Notes under the pieces: generated by a model | Database searches by the model: none | What the model was told of the DNA's origin: nothing | Seen by the model: only the letters and a program-made list of their open reading frames with translations | Shown: positions 7,874 to 15,500 of the stretch, piece by piece | Position numbering within the stretch: position 1 is the first letter of the stretch | How the letters are laid out: every line of letters starts with the position of its first letter | Translations under genes and position numbers: made by a program | Source of the DNA: a bacterium | GTDB taxonomy: Bacteria; Cyanobacteriota; Sericytochromatia; S15B-MN24; UBA4093 | Direction: 5' to 3' | DNA length: 64,000 nt | Assembly (NCBI GenBank): GCA_017744355.1 | Contig: JAGIBK010000005.1 | Span: forward strand, 124,001-188,000

Positions 7874-7905
7874 AAGAGGCCCGACGGCAATCCGTCGGGC
7901 CTCTT
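7874..7905. terminator. Bidirectional terminator between convergent ccpA and SDR genes
   Basis: A perfect 14-bp stem (7874-7887 with 7892-7905) with loop CAAT. It lies between the stops of the two converging genes. Confidence 0.85.
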
Positions 7906-7916
7906 GAATTTGGGTC

Positions 7917-8729
7917 TTACATCGCGGTCCAGCCGCCGTCCACCAAAAGAGTCTGGCCGGTCACGAGGCTCGCGGCGGGCGAGGCCAGGTAGACCACGGC
8001 GCCGACGATCTCTTCGGGGGTGCCGAGGCGGCCGATGGGCAGGCGGCGCAGGATGTCCTCCTTGAAGCCCGGATCGGCGAAGGTGACCTCGGTCAGCGGC
8101 GTCTCGACGAAGGTCGGGCCCACCGAGTTGACGTTGATGCCGTGCTGGGCCCACTCGATGGCGAGCACGCGGGTCAGGTTGACCACGCCCGCTTTGCTGG
8201 AGCAGTAGGCGGCGCGCTTGAAGTAGCCGACCACCCCGTTCTGGGAGGTGATGTTGACGATGCGCCCGCCGCGTCCCTGCGCGACCATCCGGCGGCCCGC
8301 GGCCTGGCACGCGAAGAAGGTGCCCTTGAGGTTGATGTCGAGCACCTTGTCCCAGTCCTCCTCGGTGACCTCGAGGGCGGGCTTGGGGATGTTGATTCCG
8401 GCGTTGTTCACGAGCACGTCGATGCCGCCGAAGCGGCCCACGGCGGCCTCGAACACGGCCTCGATCGAGGCGACCGAGGTGATATCGAGGGAGACTGCGA
8501 GCGCTTCGCCTTCGAGGGCGGCGATCTCGGAGACCGTCTCTTCGGCGAGCGCCATGCGGCTGGGCAGCTCGGTCAGGACGACCTTGGCGCCCGAGGCGGC
8601 GAACCCGAGGGCGATCGCCTTGCCCAGGCCGGAGCCCGCGCCGGTGACGACGGCGACCTTGTCGGTCAGCCGGAAGTTGGGCAGGACGTGGGCGAGGGCG
8701 TCGGAGGCGCGGGCGGTCGTATCGAGCAT
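7917..8729 (-). CDS. Short-chain dehydrogenase/reductase (gluconate 5-dehydrogenase/KduD-like)
   Basis: 270 residues. The cofactor motif is TGAGSGLG at 29-36, NNAG lies mid-chain, and the active site YCSSK has Tyr175 and Lys179. The C-terminal GQTLLVDGGW is typical of classical SDRs. Overall pattern resembles gluconate 5-dehydrogenase and 2-deoxygluconate 3-dehydrogenase, but substrate cannot be read from sequence. An acidic residue after the second strand (LTELPS) hints at NAD(H). AGGAGAAGG precedes the ATG. The gene is divergent from a MetX-like gene, and the gap between them carries TGTAAC repeats like those before the PHA operon. Confidence 0.8.
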   Translation of the reverse strand: MLDTTARASDALAHVLPNFRLTDKVAVVTGAGSGLGKAIALGFAASGAKVVLTELPSRMALAEETVSEIAALEGEALAVSLDITSVASIEAVFEAAVGRFGGIDVLVNNAGINIPKPALEVTEEDWDKVLDINLKGTFFACQAAGRRMVAQGRGGRIVNITSQNGVVGYFKRAAYCSSKAGVVNLTRVLAIEWAQHGINVNSVGPTFVETPLTEVTFADPGFKEDILRRLPIGRLGTPEEIVGAVVYLASPAASLVTGQTLLVDGGWTAM

Positions 8730-8781
8730 GGCCTTCTCCTATCGGTTCGAGGGGGATCGCAATCGTTCATAGCCCCCGCTC

Positions 8782-8821
8782 GTTACAGCCTCGTTACAGG
8801 GCCTTGTAACCGCTGCGTAAC
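8782..8821. promoter_or_regulatory. Inverted array of GTTACA/TGTAAC repeats between divergent genes
   Basis: GTTACA occurs at 8782-8787 and 8793-8798 (11 bases apart). Then TGTAAC lies at 8805-8810 and CGTAAC at 8816-8821 (again 11 apart). The two pairs face each other and make one large imperfect palindrome in the gap between the SDR and MetX-like genes. This suits two regulator dimers, one facing each gene. Confidence 0.6.
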
Positions 8822-8871
8822 GGCGCATCGCTACCTTTGGAGGCGTCGCTCACCCTACCTGGAGAGATCCG

Positions 8872-10029
8872 ATGCCCGAAGCCCCCCTGAAACCCGCTCC
8901 TTTGCTGACCACCAAGCAGGTCGCCACGATCCCCGAGCTCAACCTCGCGTGCGGCGAGCGCCTGCGCGAGGTCACGGTGGGCTTCGAAACCTACGGCCGT
9001 CTCAACGAGGCGCGCGACAACGTCATTCTCATCTGCCACTTCTTCTCGGGCCACTCGCACGCGGCGGGCCGCTACGCGCCTGACGACCAGGAGCTCGGCT
9101 GGTGGGACGCGGTGATCGGGCCGGGCAAGGCCATCGACACCGATCGCTACTTCGTCGTTGCGATCGACGCGCTCGGTTGCGTTCGCACCGACGCCCCTCA
9201 CGGGGTGACCACCAGCGCGGCGAGCATCGACCCGGCGACCGGCGAGCCTTATGGGCCCACCTTCCCGGCGCTGGCCATGGCGGACGCGGTCGCAGCCCAG
9301 CGCCATGTCCTTACCCAACTCGGCGTCGAGCGCCTCGCGGCCGTGGCGGGTCCCTCGCTCGGGGCCATGCAGGCTCTGGAGTGGGCCGTCTCGCGCCCCG
9401 GCGAAGTCGATCGCGTGATCGCATCCATCGGCCTGGCCGAGTTCCAGCCCCGCGAGATCGGCCTCTACCGGGTGATGATGGACGCCATCCGCCTCGACCC
9501 GCGCTTCAAGGACGGTCGCTACGACCGCGAGGACCCGCCCATCGAAGGCTTGGCCGCTTCGATCAAGCTCATGCTGCTGCTCTCCAGCGGTCGCGAGACC
9601 CTTCAGGAGTCTTTTGGTCGCGCTTTCGCCGACGCGGAGTGCGATCCTCGCCTGGATCGCACTGCCGAGTGGCAGGTGGAGACCTGGCTCGAGACCGAGG
9701 GTCGCCGACGTGCCGCGCTCTGCGACGCCAATGCCTGGATTGCGATGCTGCGCGCCAACATGCGCTGGGATCTGGCCCACCGTCACGGCTCGCTCGCCCA
9801 GGCCTTCGCGCGGCTCAAGGCACGCGTGCTGCTCATCCCCGGCGAGGGCGACGAGCTGGCGCATCTGCCCAGCTACCACCTGCCCATGGTGCAGGCCCTG
9901 GAAGAAGCGGGCGCGGATTATGCGGTCGCGCCCTTGCCCCCGAAGCGCGGCCACCTGGCGGGCCTCGCCGACATCGGGCTCGTCGCGGACGCCATCCGGG
10001 CGTGCCTGGAGACCCCGCTTCGGGCCTAG
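8872..10029 (+). CDS. MetX-family (homoserine O-acyltransferase-like) alpha/beta-hydrolase
   Basis: 385 residues with a MetX-like plan: a FETYGRLN opening, GKAIDTDRYFVV, YGPTFPALAMAD and a nucleophile elbow GPSLGAMQ in place of the usual GGSMGGMQ. The late acid/base region reads GEGDELAHLPSYH and KRGHLAGL. In true MetX the base lies in a DGHDxFL-type motif, which is changed here. It may acylate homoserine or serine, or be a related hydrolase outside methionine synthesis. No met genes are nearby, and the shared TGTAAC control region links it to the SDR and perhaps to PHA metabolism. GGAGAG precedes the ATG. Confidence 0.72.
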   Translation: MPEAPLKPAPLLTTKQVATIPELNLACGERLREVTVGFETYGRLNEARDNVILICHFFSGHSHAAGRYAPDDQELGWWDAVIGPGKAIDTDRYFVVAIDALGCVRTDAPHGVTTSAASIDPATGEPYGPTFPALAMADAVAAQRHVLTQLGVERLAAVAGPSLGAMQALEWAVSRPGEVDRVIASIGLAEFQPREIGLYRVMMDAIRLDPRFKDGRYDREDPPIEGLAASIKLMLLLSSGRETLQESFGRAFADAECDPRLDRTAEWQVETWLETEGRRRAALCDANAWIAMLRANMRWDLAHRHGSLAQAFARLKARVLLIPGEGDELAHLPSYHLPMVQALEEAGADYAVAPLPPKRGHLAGLADIGLVADAIRACLETPLRA

Positions 10030-10047
10030 GGCCTTCGTTCTGGTTGC

Positions 10048-10076
10048 TTGAGGAACCATGCCTGTTAGGCTAAAAT
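10048..10076 (+). promoter_or_regulatory. Sigma-70-type promoter for the moxR operon
   Basis: TTGAGG at 10048-10053 and TAAAAT at 10071-10076 are separated by exactly 17 bases. The predicted start near 10083 leaves a leader of about 60 bases. That leader contains a 7-bp hairpin (10085-10091 with 10099-10105). Confidence 0.65.
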
Positions 10077-10143
10077 TGGCGTGGCTTCGCCCTTTGATGG
10101 CGAAGGAACGGATGGGCCGATTGCGAGAGGGTCTGGGCGAGGG

Positions 10144-11136
10144 ATGATCGACAATACGATCCTGGAAGCCAATGAGCGGGTGCGCGTGGTCGCCGACCAG
10201 TTCGCGGAGATCCTCACCGAGGTCAAGCGCGTTATCGTCGGGCAGGCCACGCTCCTGGAGCGCCTGATGATCGCCCTCTTGGCGGATGGCCACATCCTGC
10301 TCGAAGGGGTGCCGGGCCTGGCCAAGACCCTCTCGATCAACACGATCGCCAAGGTCATGCAGGCGGATTTCGCCCGCATCCAGTTCACGCCGGACCTTCT
10401 TCCCGCGGACCTCCTGGGCACCTCGATCTTCGATGCCAAGAAGGGCCGCTTCCAGACCAAGCAGGGTCCCATCTTCGCCAACTTGCTGCTTGCCGACGAG
10501 ATCAACCGCGCGCCGGCCAAGGTCCAGAGCGCGCTCCTGGAGGCCATGGCCGAGCGCCAGGTCACCATCGGCGGCGAGACCATGCCCCTGCCCGATCCCT
10601 TCCTGGTGCTCGCCACCCAGAACCCCATCGAGAACGAGGGCACTTACCCGCTCCCCGAAGCGCAGCTCGACCGCTTCATGTTCAAGGTCAAGGTGGGCTA
10701 CCCCACCAAGGCCGAGGAGCTCGAGATCATCGAGCGCATGACCAACCCCCAGCCCGTCGAGCTCAGCCGCATCGGCACCCCCGAGCTGATCCGCCAGGCC
10801 CGCGAGATCATCAGCACGATCCACGTCTCGGACAAGATCAAGCGCTACGTGGTGGACATCGTCTACGCCACCCGCACCCCCAAGGACTATGGCCTGGAAG
10901 GGCTGTCGTCGCTCATCGCTTTCGGGGCGAGCCCCCGCGCGAGCATCTACCTGACGCTCGCCGCCAAGGCCCACGCCTTCCTCAAGAAGCGCGCCTACGT
11001 CATGCCCGAGGACGTCAAGGCCATGGCCCCCGACGTGCTGCGGCACCGGGTCCTTTTGTCCTATGAGGCCGAAGCCGAGGAGGTCTCGGTCGAGGATGTG
11101 GTCCGCAAGATCCTCGCCGGCATCAAGGTTCCCTAA
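10144..11136 (+). CDS. moxR: MoxR-family AAA+ ATPase
   Basis: 330 residues. VIVGQ precedes the Walker A GVPGLAKT at 55-62. The Walker B is LLADEIN near residue 118, ATQNP is sensor 1, and GASPRAS lies in the lid. MoxR ATPases act as chaperones for the maturation of enzyme complexes or envelope proteins. They nearly always pair with DUF58/VWA proteins, as here. Start ATG 10144 is chosen because GGGCGAGGG precedes it and the family begins close to this point. The DUF58 gene follows seven bases after the stop. Confidence 0.9.
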   Translation: MIDNTILEANERVRVVADQFAEILTEVKRVIVGQATLLERLMIALLADGHILLEGVPGLAKTLSINTIAKVMQADFARIQFTPDLLPADLLGTSIFDAKKGRFQTKQGPIFANLLLADEINRAPAKVQSALLEAMAERQVTIGGETMPLPDPFLVLATQNPIENEGTYPLPEAQLDRFMFKVKVGYPTKAEELEIIERMTNPQPVELSRIGTPELIRQAREIISTIHVSDKIKRYVVDIVYATRTPKDYGLEGLSSLIAFGASPRASIYLTLAAKAHAFLKKRAYVMPEDVKAMAPDVLRHRVLLSYEAEAEEVSVEDVVRKILAGIKVP

Positions 11137-11142
11137 CCCCTC

Positions 11143-12045
11143 ATGGCCGATCAGCCCGAGCTTTCCCGCCGGATCCGCCGCCTGGAGATCAAGACCACCC
11201 GCCTGGTCTCGAATATCTTCGGCGGCGAGTACCACTCGGTCTTCAAGGGCCGCGGCATCGACTTCGACGAGGTGCGCGAGTACCAGGAGGGCGATGACGT
11301 CCGGCTCATCGACTGGAACGTCACGGCCCGGATGGACCGCCTCTTCGTCAAGAAGTTCGTCGAAGAGCGCGAGCTGACCATCATGCTCGCGGTGGACCTG
11401 TCGGCCTCGCTATCCTTCGGCTCCAAGGGGCGCCTCAAGCGAGAGCTCGCCACCGAGTTCGCCGCAGCCATCGCCCTGTCGGCCATGCAGAACCATGACC
11501 GGGTGGGCCTTTTCCTGTTCAGCGACGGGCCCGAGCGCTTCGTGCCGCCCCGGCGGGGCCGGGCGCACGTTCTGCGGATGATCCGGGACATGCTGGTCTA
11601 CCGTCCCGAGGGGCGCCGGACCCGCTACGCCGAGAGCCTCGCCTACTTCCAGAAGGTCCTGACCGGCCGGGCCATCGTGTTCGTGGTCTCGGACTTCATC
11701 GACCTGGATATGGAAGGGCCGCTCAAGGGCCTCTTGGCCAAGCACGACGTCATCGCCGTGACCCTGGTGGACCCCCGCGAGCTGGAGCTGCCGGACGTGG
11801 GCCTGATGGAGGTCGCCGACCCCGAGACGGGAGAGACCATGCTGGTGGACACGGGCAGCGCGCGCCTGCGCGCCGATTACGCCCGTCGGGCCAAGGACCT
11901 CGCGGACAACCGCTCGGCCCTGTTCCGCTCGCTCGGCATCGATGAGCTGGTGCTCAGGACCGATCAGACCTATGTGAAGCCCCTGGCTGAGTTCTTCGAG
12001 CGCCGTGCCAAGCGCCAGGTCCGGCGTCGGAGGGTGGCCCTGTGA
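11143..12045 (+). CDS. DUF58 (VWA-like) protein
   Basis: 300 residues. The DUF58 core is visible as GRGIDFDEVREYQEGDD followed by IDWNVTARM. A VWA-like fold follows, with the MIDAS-type start VDLSAS. The protein is the usual partner of MoxR and may present substrates to it. It lacks obvious membrane segments, so it is probably cytosolic. Its stop overlaps the GTG start of the next gene by four bases, which implies translational coupling. Confidence 0.88.
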   Translation: MADQPELSRRIRRLEIKTTRLVSNIFGGEYHSVFKGRGIDFDEVREYQEGDDVRLIDWNVTARMDRLFVKKFVEERELTIMLAVDLSASLSFGSKGRLKRELATEFAAAIALSAMQNHDRVGLFLFSDGPERFVPPRRGRAHVLRMIRDMLVYRPEGRRTRYAESLAYFQKVLTGRAIVFVVSDFIDLDMEGPLKGLLAKHDVIAVTLVDPRELELPDVGLMEVADPETGETMLVDTGSARLRADYARRAKDLADNRSALFRSLGIDELVLRTDQTYVKPLAEFFERRAKRQVRRRRVAL

Positions 12046-13745
12046 GACGGCTTGCCATTGTTTCGGCGCTTGCCATGTCGGTGGCGATCGCGCCTGCCGC
12101 CTGGGCGTGCGAGAGCTGCAAGAAGAAGCCCGCACCCGAGGCGCCTGCCGCTGTCCCGGCTGTCTCGACCGAGCCACTCGAGAAGATCGAGTTCATGGCA
12201 GCCGCAACGGCGAGTGCCGCGCCCGAGGGCCTCTTCGTGACCCTCGAGGCCGAGCGCGTCGAGGCGGTGGACGACGAGGACGGCTACGTGACGGCCACCG
12301 GCAAGGTCCGCGCCGAGTACGACGGCATCACCCTCACCGCCGACGGCGTTCGCTTCGATCGTTCGACCATGCGCGGCGAGGCGAGCGGTAGCGTCCGCGT
12401 CTCGCAGGGGATCTACCACCTCAAGGCCGACCGCATCCAGTTCGATCTCGCCAAGCGCACGATCGACGCCAACGACTGGCAAGCCACCATCGAGCACCAG
12501 GCCTGGTTCGGCGGCCGGCGCCTCCACTTCGCTGAGGATCTCACCTACTCCGAGGACGTGCGGGTATCGCCGTGCGCCCAGGAGGACCCCGGCTACTGGT
12601 TCTCGGGCGATCGCCTCGAATGGCTGCCCAAGCGCTCCAGCTGGAACCTCAGCGGTCGCTGGGTGAAGGTCGTGGTCGGCGGGGTGCCGGTCATGGTCAT
12701 CCCCTACTTCGTTGCGACCATTGGTCAGGAGGCGTGGAAGATGCGCCTCAACCTGCCGGAGACCAAGCTCGACGCCACGGTGGGCTTCAATGACGCGCAG
12801 GGCGTCTTCGTCGACGCGCGCGCGCCCTATCACCTGGGCCCGGAGATGCCGGGCTCCATTCCCGTCCGCGTCATGTCGTCGCGTGGTGTCTCGGCCGGGG
12901 TGATCCAGGACTTCCCCACCCTGGAGGGGGTGAGCGGCCGCTTCGACGCCAATTACACCCAGTACTTCCCCTGGATCCCCATCAATCCGGGGACGCCCGA
13001 CCAGGGCCGTCAGGGGCCGCACGCCAACCTCTCGCTCGCCAAGGACTGGGGCGGGGCCCGTTCGGTCATGAACGTGGGCTACCGCGTCGACGTGGGCCGC
13101 CGCACCGACGAGCAGTACCAGGTGGACCCGGGCGGCTTCCCCGTCCATCGCCTGCCGGAGGTCACGACCACCTGGCAGAGCCAGGCGCTGGGTCCCGTGA
13201 CCCTCGGGCCTTCGGTGCGTGCCGGCTACCTCTTCGAGGAGAACTCGGGGGTCGGCTCGGGGGTCCTGTCCGCCAACCTGCACATGGGCTTGCCGGGCTG
13301 GAATCCAAACTCTTTCTGGAGCACCGGGTTCTACGGCAGCGCGAATGCCGCCTACTACACGGCCGATCGCAGCCAATCCATCCTCACGCTCGGCATGGGA
13401 AACACCCAGCGCTGGACGCCCTGGCTCATGACCAACTTCAACCTGGAGACCCAGCCGGTCCTCAAGACGGGAGCTGGATCGGGCACCCCCTTCCTCCACG
13501 ATCGGGCGACGGCCCTCGATCGTCTCACCCTGGGCTCGAACCTCTCGATCTACGGCCCCTGGGGCCTGGGAGCCGGGGCCTGGTGGACCCGGACCCACGA
13601 TACGGGCAAGGTCGGGATGGGTGACCTGTGGTTCAGCCTGCGCTACGCCGTCAACTGCCTGAGCCTCGGCGTGACCTTCCGTCCGCCCCGTCCCGAGCAA
13701 CCGTTCACCCAGTTCTCCTTCGACTACCAACTCGCGGGCTTCTAG
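12042..13745 (+). CDS. LptD/OstA-like outer-membrane protein
   Basis: 567 residues with a signal peptide ending near AWA. Cys24 and Cys27 (CESC) lie just after the predicted cleavage site. Residues about 70-160 match the OstA/LptA-type beta-jellyroll pattern (VTATGKVRAEYDG, LTADGVRFDR). The rest alternates like beta strands and ends in LAGF, as barrels do. The family exports lipopolysaccharide or similar lipids to the outer leaflet. At 567 residues it is shorter than enterobacterial LptD (about 780). The GTG start overlaps the DUF58 stop, so MoxR and DUF58 may help its assembly (inference). Confidence 0.75.
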   Translation: MRRLAIVSALAMSVAIAPAAWACESCKKKPAPEAPAAVPAVSTEPLEKIEFMAAATASAAPEGLFVTLEAERVEAVDDEDGYVTATGKVRAEYDGITLTADGVRFDRSTMRGEASGSVRVSQGIYHLKADRIQFDLAKRTIDANDWQATIEHQAWFGGRRLHFAEDLTYSEDVRVSPCAQEDPGYWFSGDRLEWLPKRSSWNLSGRWVKVVVGGVPVMVIPYFVATIGQEAWKMRLNLPETKLDATVGFNDAQGVFVDARAPYHLGPEMPGSIPVRVMSSRGVSAGVIQDFPTLEGVSGRFDANYTQYFPWIPINPGTPDQGRQGPHANLSLAKDWGGARSVMNVGYRVDVGRRTDEQYQVDPGGFPVHRLPEVTTTWQSQALGPVTLGPSVRAGYLFEENSGVGSGVLSANLHMGLPGWNPNSFWSTGFYGSANAAYYTADRSQSILTLGMGNTQRWTPWLMTNFNLETQPVLKTGAGSGTPFLHDRATALDRLTLGSNLSIYGPWGLGAGAWWTRTHDTGKVGMGDLWFSLRYAVNCLSLGVTFRPPRPEQPFTQFSFDYQLAGF

Positions 13746-13755
13746 CAGGAAGACC

Positions 13756-13784
13756 TTGTGATGGCGTTGGCGCACACCTAGGAT
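13756..13784 (+). promoter_or_regulatory. Sigma-70-type promoter before the 91-residue protein gene
   Basis: TTGTGA at 13756-13761 and TAGGAT at 13779-13784 are 17 bases apart, in the 66-base gap after the LptD-like gene. Transcription would start about 20 bases before the ATG and could run on into the FliH/FliI-like genes. Confidence 0.55.
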
Positions 13785-13811
13785 GGAGGCGCTTGCGAAA
13801 GGAGGCCTGCG

Positions 13812-14087
13812 ATGGCTGACGACCTTTCCCGCCTGGACACCGCCCGGCTCAACCCAGAGTCCAATGCCGATAACCCGCAGCGTGTCGGGATCGCCACCCT
13901 CATGGACGCGGTCGAGGGGGTGCGCTTTCCCATCAAGAAGGACCGATTGATCGCCCAGAAGGGCGACGAGACCATCGATCTGACGGGCGATCGCCCGGAG
14001 AAGCTCCGGGTCATGCTGCTGCGCGTGGATGACGATGAGTTCCTGTCAGTGACGGATCTGGTCCAAAAGATCGAGCACGCCCTCTAA
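13812..14087 (+). CDS. Small unknown protein upstream of the FliH-like gene
   Basis: 91 residues, acidic, with no signal peptide or membrane segment. The central VEGVRFPIKKDRLIAQKG and DEFLSVTDLVQKIEHAL resemble small DUF2795-like helical proteins, but I do not claim membership. AAAGGAGG precedes the ATG, an excellent ribosome site. It stands between its own promoter and the FliH-like gene, 43 bases upstream. Confidence 0.6.
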   Translation: MADDLSRLDTARLNPESNADNPQRVGIATLMDAVEGVRFPIKKDRLIAQKGDETIDLTGDRPEKLRVMLLRVDDDEFLSVTDLVQKIEHAL

Positions 14088-14130
14088 GAGCTGCCGTGCG
14101 TGGGTACAATATCCCCAGAATCGGCTTCTC

Positions 14131-15498
14131 ATGGGGATATCCGCCGTGGCACTCATCAAGTCCAACCAGCTGATCCAGACCGGCACCGCCGTGGTGGCCG
14201 GCGATCAGATCATGGCCGGCGAATTCACCCCGGCGGTTTCGGTGCCGCAGCCTGCGCCGCAGCCGGAGGCCATCGAGCACGTCGTTCCCGCCCAAGCGCC
14301 CGAACCCGAGCCGGAGGCCTGGAGCGAAGAACCGATCGCCGAGGAACCGGCCTTCGTCCCCGAAGAGGAGGCCGAGCCAGCGTACGCCGAGGCGATCCCC
14401 TTCGAAGATCCCGGCGATGACGCCCCCGCCGGCGTCACCGACATGCTCGGCGACTTCGACGTCGAGCAGGACCAGGTGCTGCAAGCCGCCCATGAGGCCG
14501 CCGAGTACGCGGCCCAGGAGGCGATGGCCGGGTTCGGCGAGCCTGACGTGGGGTCTGCCATGGACGAGGCGGTTTCGGCGATCCAGGAGGCCTTTCCGGA
14601 GGGGGGGGCTCCCTTCGACGCGGCCCTCGAAAGCGTTACCCCCTACGTCGGTCAGCAGGCCGCCGCGGCCTTCGCCGAGATGGCTGCCCAGGCGGCGAAC
14701 GATGCGCGTTGGCGCGAGCTCGCGACGGCCGAGGAGCAGCTCGCGGGCCTGGTCGATAACTACGCGCAGCGCGTGCTCTCCGATCCGCCCCCCGAGCTTG
14801 CGTTCCGTTCGCTCTTGGCCGAGCGCGAGGGGATCCTCGCCGAGGCCCGCCTCAAGGCGGCGCGCATGGTGCAAGAAGCCGAGGTCCGTGCCGCGCAGCT
14901 GGTCAACGAGGCCCATTCGCAGGCGGCCGGGATCATCCTCGAGATCGAGACCAAGCGCGAGGCCATGCTCGCCGATCTGCGCCAGCAGGGCTACGCCGAG
15001 GGCTACCAGGAAGGCCGCAGCCAGGCGGACGAGGAAGGCGCCAAGATCATCCAGGATGCCATGGACTCGCTCAACCGCATGGCGGGTGCTTTGCGTGAGG
15101 CGGTCAAGCAGAACGAGGAGAAGCTGCTCCATCTGGCCATCGGGATCGCCGAGAAGGTCCTGATGGACGAGATCGCCGTGCGCCCCGACACGGTCCTCAA
15201 GACCCTCGACGAGGCCATCTCCAAGGTCTCGGACCTCGAAGAGGTGACCATCAAGGTCAACCCCGAGGACATGCCCGTGGTCCAGGAGCGTGAGGAGGCC
15301 TTCCGCGATCGCCTCAAGAACGTTCGTAAGGTCGAGTTCCAGTCTAGCCCCAAGATCCAGCGGGGCGGCGTGCTCATCGAGACTTCCTCCGGCTCGGTGG
15401 ACGCCCAGATCAAGACCCAGCTCTCGGTCATCATGGAGGCTTTCGATGCGGTGCGTCGCGAGTACGCCGAGGAGCCCCTGGACATGACGGGAGGTTAG
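14131..15498 (+). CDS. fliH: FliH/SctL-like stator protein of a type III export ATPase
   Basis: 455 residues. The N-terminal 160 are Pro/Glu-rich and probably disordered. Residues about 225-330 form a long Ala/Glu/Arg coiled coil (KAARMVQEAEVRAAQLVNEA). The last 130 resemble the FliH/HrpE/V-ATPase E-subunit domain, with LLHLAIGIAEKVLMDE and RKVEFQSSPKIQRGG. FliH binds and restrains the FliI ATPase. The gene ends two bases before the FliI-like gene. The ATG at 14131 sits in an inverted repeat (ATATCCCC and GGGGATAT). GTG at 14146 is an alternative start. It is longer than most FliH (about 230). Confidence 0.8.
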   Translation: MGISAVALIKSNQLIQTGTAVVAGDQIMAGEFTPAVSVPQPAPQPEAIEHVVPAQAPEPEPEAWSEEPIAEEPAFVPEEEAEPAYAEAIPFEDPGDDAPAGVTDMLGDFDVEQDQVLQAAHEAAEYAAQEAMAGFGEPDVGSAMDEAVSAIQEAFPEGGAPFDAALESVTPYVGQQAAAAFAEMAAQAANDARWRELATAEEQLAGLVDNYAQRVLSDPPPELAFRSLLAEREGILAEARLKAARMVQEAEVRAAQLVNEAHSQAAGIILEIETKREAMLADLRQQGYAEGYQEGRSQADEEGAKIIQDAMDSLNRMAGALREAVKQNEEKLLHLAIGIAEKVLMDEIAVRPDTVLKTLDEAISKVSDLEEVTIKVNPEDMPVVQEREEAFRDRLKNVRKVEFQSSPKIQRGGVLIETSSGSVDAQIKTQLSVIMEAFDAVRREYAEEPLDMTGG

Positions 15499-15500
15499 AG

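Noticed and set aside
8794-11235. 813-codon antisense frame opposite the MetX-like and moxR genes
   Set aside because: It lies opposite well-conserved proteins, has His/Asp/Val/Gly-rich shadow composition and no recognisable domain.
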